From Trichostrongylus colubriformis (lineage: Eukaryota > Nematoda > Chromadorea > Rhabditida > Trichostrongylidae): DNA of 64,000 nucleotides. The notes beneath the pieces are model-generated. The model was given only the letters and a program-made list of their open reading frames with translations, ran no database searches and was not told the origin of the DNA. The stretch lies in assembly GCA_963978905.1 (NCBI GenBank), contig OZ022259.1, forward strand, positions 24,278,068 through 24,342,067, read 5' to 3'. A program made the translations under genes and the position numbers. Shown here one piece after another: positions 59,901 to 64,000 of this stretch. Each line of letters opens with the position of its first letter. Position 1 is the first letter of the stretch.

Positions 59901-62900
59901 AAGACCACACATGGACCAAGTTAAAGACACCAGGAGGGGTAAATTTGGCTTACGGTAGAACAGACGTAGTGTGGACGAGCTTGAGTGGCCGCCATTGCAC
60001 AAACTCGCCAATTTGACGCCTTGGCATGGTGCCAAAAGAAGATGGTTCTAATATAGATTTGTTTTTTCTTTTTAGTTTTCACTTTGTTCTTTCTTATATT
60101 GTTTCTAGATGTACTTACGGGTCAAATAAAGTCGGGGTGGGGGGGGGGGAGAGGCAAAATTTTCACCCACGTCAAAGCTTCTTTCCCTTCCTAGGGTAAG
60201 GCTAAAGCTGATGAGACCTATGCTTTGACAGATGCTTTTTAATGTGGGAGGAGGGGATATCAATTTTAGCCTAAGCCTAGTAAGGGAAAGGAGCATCGAC
60301 GTCGACGCAAAGTTGCGCCTCCCCCCGACTTTATTTGACCCTTCTGAGATTTTCAGGTACAGAAATGCACAATTAAGAAGATCTATAAGTAAACAAGTAA
60401 AATATGTCACTAGAAAACAGTAAAGAGGAAATAATTCAAAAATAAGGTTACATCAGGCCGAAGACAAGCTTCAAAATGAACGAAGCGTGGCTCGGCCACG
60501 GAAGCTTGCAGTTCAGACGGAAGCGCGCCCCGGGGCCAAATACCGTCTCACGGCGCGTTTTTCAACGGTGGTTTCGTTACACATTGTATCTACCGAACCC
60601 ATATGTTTGTTTTCAGACGCCATTGTTTTCGTAAACGTTATTCCGCCCTTGCCCCCCTCCCGGTGCCTTTAAGCTCCGCTCATAATGGGCGGGGCCGTCG
60701 TGGAATGTTCAAAAATTGTTGATTGTGTTCGAATGTGCCCCAAACATAGGGAGAAGATGGATCAAGGTCAGGGATGAGTTTCTGAAAGTCAGGAAAGAAT
60801 GCAGGGCACAGTGGGGGGGGGGGCATTTAAAGTGGTGGGCGGAGCTTGGACGTTACATGAAAAACGACCTGTGGAGATGGGGACAAATGCGGTATGGGTA
60901 GGGCATGGGACACTAAGTAAAGACCACACATGGACCAAGTTAAGCTCCGCCCATAATGGGCGGGGCCGTCGTGGAATGTTCAAAAATTGTTGATTGTGTT
61001 CGAATTGCCCCAAACATAGGGAGAAGATGGATCAAGGTCAGGGATTAGTTTCTGAAAGTCAGGAAAGAATGCAGGGCACAGTGGGGGGGGGCATTTAAAG
61101 TGGTGGGCGGAGCTTGGACGTTACATGAAAAACGACCTGTGGAGATGGGGACAAATGTGGTATGGGTAGGGTATGGGACACTGAGTAAAGACCACACATA
61201 GACCAAGTTAAGCTCCGCCCATAATGGGCGGGGCCGTCGTGGAGTGTTCAAAAATTGTTGATTGTGTTCGAATGTGCCCCAAACATAGGGAGAAGATGGA
61301 TCAAGGTCAGGGATGAGTTTCTGAAGGTCAGGAAAGAATGCAGGGCACATGGGCGTAGCATTTAAATTGGTGGGCGGAGCTTGGACGTTACATGAAAAAC
61401 GACCTGTGGAGATGGGGACAAGTTTGGATGGGTAGAGCATGGGACAAGAAGTGAAGACCATACATGGACTAATTTGAGCTCCGCCCACGGTGGGCTGTGT
61501 GTGCACTGAAATACTCTGTCCTCAAGAAAAAGAGCAATACAGGCCGACCTACTGACGCACATGGTGTTTCGCGCACAGTAGTGTGCGCCCGCCAACTGGT
61601 TACAGTATATTTTCGTAGGCGAAGCAAAAGACAATCGTGAGGGAGTTCCTGGATTCCTGACTGTTTGCGGACTGATAATGGAGATGTATCAAGTCAGGTA
61701 ACCTTGTCATGGATTTGTATAACCTGAGAGTGGGTCATGCCTTCAACTGGGCGCGTCATGTGTCGCGTATGGCCGCCACACAGGTAAGACTCGTACGGCG
61801 TCGATCGATACCTAGTAGACATATCCGCAGCCAGAACTAACCGGTGCTAGACTGAGGATAACTTTCCAATCTTTTTCTCCTTTTCTGGCAATCCTGACAC
61901 TCAGCATCCTTCTCCTTTTCTGGCAATCCTGACACTCAGCATCCTATTTTATTTTGAAGGTTTGATAAAAATTCCCACACCCATTGCCCTCGATTTAAAA
62001 GCGATACCGTCTGGATCCTCACGTCTTTGGAAAAAGTTACTAATAATAATCTTATCAAGGGAATGTCAACTTGAATCAAAAATATGAAGCAAAACTATAG
62101 TAAAGCACGCCAATAGGAACATGCGTACGTAAAAGGCCCCAGATCCTTGTAGGCGTTTGTGATGTTCTTCTCGACTGCCCGAGCTGTTCGCTTCTCTTCG
62201 ATATTTGGACGAGACCACCATAGAAACAGTTGCTGTGGTCCCATGAAGAAGCACTTAAAGACTCAACTGGTTTTCCCTAACAAATTTATTGGTATTGGAC
62301 CTGAAATCCTATTATACATGATCTCTTACCGTAAGAATCAGAAATGAAGCGGTGAGGTAAAGAATCACTGGCGGAATAGCGAATGCCATCCATTGGACGA
62401 ATGAAACCCGAACTTCATTATGAGGGTACGTCCTGGAACCACATTGTTTTAACGTAAAACTCGAATTCTCCACTTGTAATTTAAATTTTGGCGAAAAATT
62501 ATCGAAATGTGAGAAACTTTTTTGTGAAAAATTGAAAGATTTTCTTCAAACAGATTCCTACGTCTGAATAATCTCCCTGAAAACTAAGTTTGGTCCGGTC
62601 GAAGTAATGATTCCCGTTCCACCGATTAAAGATCCATGAGCACAGGAGAGTACAAGTGCCTGAAATCAAGTAAAACTCAGACAGTATAAGAAAACTCGTC
62701 CATCAGCAGCCTCGAAGACAGCACAAGGGTATTCGTGTCGATGGTTCTTAACAAAACGAAGTGATGCGGCAGACATTGAAAATTGAGCACTCCGGGATTG
62801 GAATCTCCGTCCTCTTCGCTAATTTTCTTGTGGACATGTTTGGCGGCGCACTCCATCATAGACGCATTGATCACAGCCACGTGAATCTGTGATGTGTGGC

Positions 62901-64000
62901 GGCCATGAAGTGCACGTGACGCACTGGCCGATAAGAACAGCTGCACCATGAGCGACACGCAAACAGCGAAGGGATTTGTCGAGAATCCAGAGCGATAACC
63001 GCGAATCACACCGTTTCCTAGCTCCCGTAGTATTCATCAACCAAAACCGGTAACCATCATCGCTCTTTTTGAACCCTCGTGCTGCTTTCGGGAACATTGA
63101 GATTTTTAGACTCACTTTACAAAATCCTCGTTGACTTCGTGTTAGCTTTTTCAAGTCCATGAACTTCGATCTAAACTGGCGAAGTGTTTAAACGTGAAGC
63201 ATAACGGAAACGTATACTGCCGAGAGTGAATATATTAGTATATGTATATATAGTATGGGTGATACATATTTATTTGGTAACAGAATGTATAGTAAATAGA
63301 CAATCTTTTGTGAATAGTAAACTTTGACTAAAATTTCTGGCGAACTCTTGAACACAAAGCCGTACTGTTAGGTGTAGACCGCCTTCATACTCTGCTGTGA
63401 TGCAGGCGGCAGAGCGTGGCCGCGTTCACCGGTAGCGAAGCAGTGTGGGCGGGCGGAGACGCAGAGATGACGCAGCCACGCCCTGTATTGGACACCGCGA
63501 AGTATGAAGGTGGCCTATCGAATATTACGCACTGATTATCAATACTGACTTTTTTGCGCATTGTTTTACAGCACATAATCAGAAGACACGTCTCAGAACT
63601 TCTGAACTGTATGACCTTGAAGGCAAAAAAATAAGTGAAATAGTATTACTCACTTATCCGTATCGTCGGGATCTTCAATGATGCTATTAGTGACCCGTAC
63701 TATCGCCAGTGCGATTGGAATCATCAAAGCTGTGCAGGCTGTGTCAGCGAAGAAAAATGATCTACAATAGTTATTTTACCGCCTAGCTGCCGCCACCGCT
63801 CCTCCTTTTTAGGAGGGCCCGGCTTCGTCGGGCTCCCTTTGAATTTCATTTTTTCTATGAAAGCGTTTTACACACTCTTTACTTTGGTCAGCGGTTATTA
63901 CTGGTATGGTTACTTACAATGAGCGCTCGTTGATAAGGATGTTAAGGTGATATGTGGCAACAGTTCGAGCATATTGAGCAGGATGGGAGAAGCCCATACT
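53968..64000 (-). CDS. SLC13-family Na+-coupled carboxylate/sulfate transporter (5' end outside window)
   Basis: Exons in transcript order: 64000-63918 (partial), 63761-63654, 63170-63116, 62659-62562, 62432-62330, 62232-62129, [one not found], 58557-58467, 58364-58285, 57280-57180, 56383-56308, 56137-56049, 54593-54456, 54105-53968. All joins are in phase except across the missing exon. Family marks: FFFADTACTALMIPIA, GFCK|ALVLSCAHGSLIGGTG, GPNLVF, LGPFT, PGFIAGWGDLF, MLLIGGGYAISEG, the symporter signature VMTEVASNVSTGSILIPI, and FMVPMATPPNAVVFDT, with a terminal LNMNTWTYWLFDLG near the TAG at 53968. The protein would sit in the plasma membrane with many helices and take up di/tricarboxylates or sulfate with sodium; substrate cannot be told from sequence. 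The first exon shown is poorly hydrophobic and uncertain. C. elegans relatives are the nac genes. Confidence 0.88.
55690..55930 (-). mobile_element. Helitron-like fragment, rearranged
   Basis: A plus-strand 3' end (GCGCCAATAGTGTGCGC then AACTGG at about 55739) is followed by body units in reverse orientation (GAGGCTCCTTATCAGC, CCCTCACCATTGATGTCCCC) related to the copy at 37768. It lies in an SLC13 intron. Confidence 0.5.
56430..56790 (+). repeat. Dispersed repeat, inverted partner of 48250-48650
   Basis: Carries GCCGCATGCAAAGATTCACG, GACGGGGTGGGGCG and TTGTGGCGGGAATTCCAACG. The same family in reverse is at 48250 and a weaker copy is at 35040. It lies in an SLC13 intron. Confidence 0.55.
57402..57912. 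mobile_element. TTAA-type element, older copy
   Basis: Starts after TTAA (57398-57401) with AGACACCAGAAGGGGG and ends CCCCCTTCCGGTTCCT before TCAA (57913-57916), a decayed TTAA. The first 150 bp match the element at 59925 (GGTAGAACAGACGTAGTGTGG, TGGCATGGTGCCAAAAGAAG). No transposase. Confidence 0.7.
59925..60668. mobile_element. TTAA-type element inserted in the tandem array
   Basis: Flanked by TTAA (59921-59924, 60669-60672). Ends AGACACCAGGAGGGG and CCCCTCCCGGTGCCT are imperfect inverted repeats. Removing it and one TTAA restores the array sequence GTTAAGCTCCGC, so the insertion point is exact. Non-autonomous, 744 bp. Confidence 0.82.
60119..60341. mobile_element. MITE nested in the TTAA element
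   Basis: Perfect 19-bp inverted ends GGGTCAAATAAAGTCGGGG and CCCCGACTTTATTTGACCC. Inner arms also pair (GCTTCTTTCCCTTCCTAGG against CCTAGTAAGGGAAAGGAGC). No clear target duplication. Confidence 0.75.
63375..63518. mobile_element. MITE with TAGRCC...TTCATAC ends
   Basis: Left TAGACCGCCTTCATACTCTG and right GCGAAGTATGAAGGTGGCCTA (20 of 21 bases shown in two parts: GCGAAGTATG, AAGGTGGCCTA) are inverted. Same family as 46427-46605. It lies in an SLC13 intron. Confidence 0.6.

Larger units (their letters stand above)
58699..61597 (+). mobile_element. Helitron-like element carrying a 268-bp tandem array
   Basis: The 5' end is TATATAAAGCGCTAAGGCGT with a TCCGTC/TGTC run. The 3' end near 61597 is the hairpin GCGCACAGTAGTGTGCGC followed by CCGCCAACTGG|T. 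Between them are about eight units of roughly 268 bp, marked by ATGAAAAACGACCTGTG at about 58754, 59036, 59303, 59570, 59838, 60857, 61122 and 61389. Each unit has a palindromic CTCCGCCCATAATGGGCGG or close variant. The units starting near 59303 and 59570 are almost identical, implying recent expansion. It lies in the SLC13 intron between exons 62129 and 58557. Confidence 0.7.

Noticed and set aside
58960..61506. Repeated 60-153 codon frames on both strands
   Set aside because: They recur because the 268-bp unit recurs; both strands are open, which marks a repeat rather than a gene.

Overview
This is a eukaryotic, almost certainly nematode, window. Most introns end in the short nematode acceptor TTTTCAG or a close variant, several start codons lie 0-5 bases after such an acceptor (as expected for spliced-leader trans-splicing), and the genes resemble clade V (rhabditid/strongylid) families. 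No species can be named from the sequence alone. About 80% of the window is intergenic, intronic or mobile DNA. The real genes are multi-exon and were read exon by exon, with splice phase used as the check.

Genes, left to right: (1) 21.1-26.5 kb, minus strand: a Polycomb RING1-type E3 ligase (RING at the start, RAWUL near the end). (2) 27.7-34.5 kb, plus strand: a Trm7/FTSJ1-type tRNA 2'-O-methyltransferase with a complete K-D-K-E tetrad, read through ten exons. Its start faces that of the RING1 gene across about 1.2 kb. (3) 30.0-30.6 kb, minus strand: an intact single-exon RNF141-like RING protein nested in the large fifth intron of the methyltransferase. (4) 44.8-47.1 kb, plus strand: a small BTB/KCTD-type protein in three exons, its first acceptor abutting a SINE tail. 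(5) 48.0-50.6 kb, plus strand: a protein with a CRIB (Cdc42/Rac-binding) motif split over two exons. (6) 54.0 kb to beyond the right edge, minus strand: an SLC13-family sodium-coupled anion transporter, with its 5' end outside the window.

Mobile DNA: tRNA-derived SINEs of at least two families; a CR1/jockey-like LINE split by a SINE; mariner pseudogenes at 16.8 and 36.9 kb; a 1.39-kb fold-back element with mariner-like ends at 14.9 kb; a Tc1-like element at 8.3 kb; a TAA-flanked MITE at 3.8 kb; TTAA-flanked (piggyBac-type) elements at 24.9, 57.4 and 59.9 kb; and a Helitron-like family whose 3' ends carry a perfect hairpin before CTGG. One Helitron-like copy (58.7-61.6 kb), inside an SLC13 intron, holds a tandem array of about 268-bp units. 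That array is interrupted by a TTAA element, which is itself interrupted by another MITE. At 38.5-40.1 kb a fold-back element is flanked on both sides by long TTA/TAA microsatellites.

The six genes do not form one pathway. The regions 5.4-7.7, 9.6-14.4, 18.0-20.6 and 42.6-44.5 kb hold no gene that I can support.
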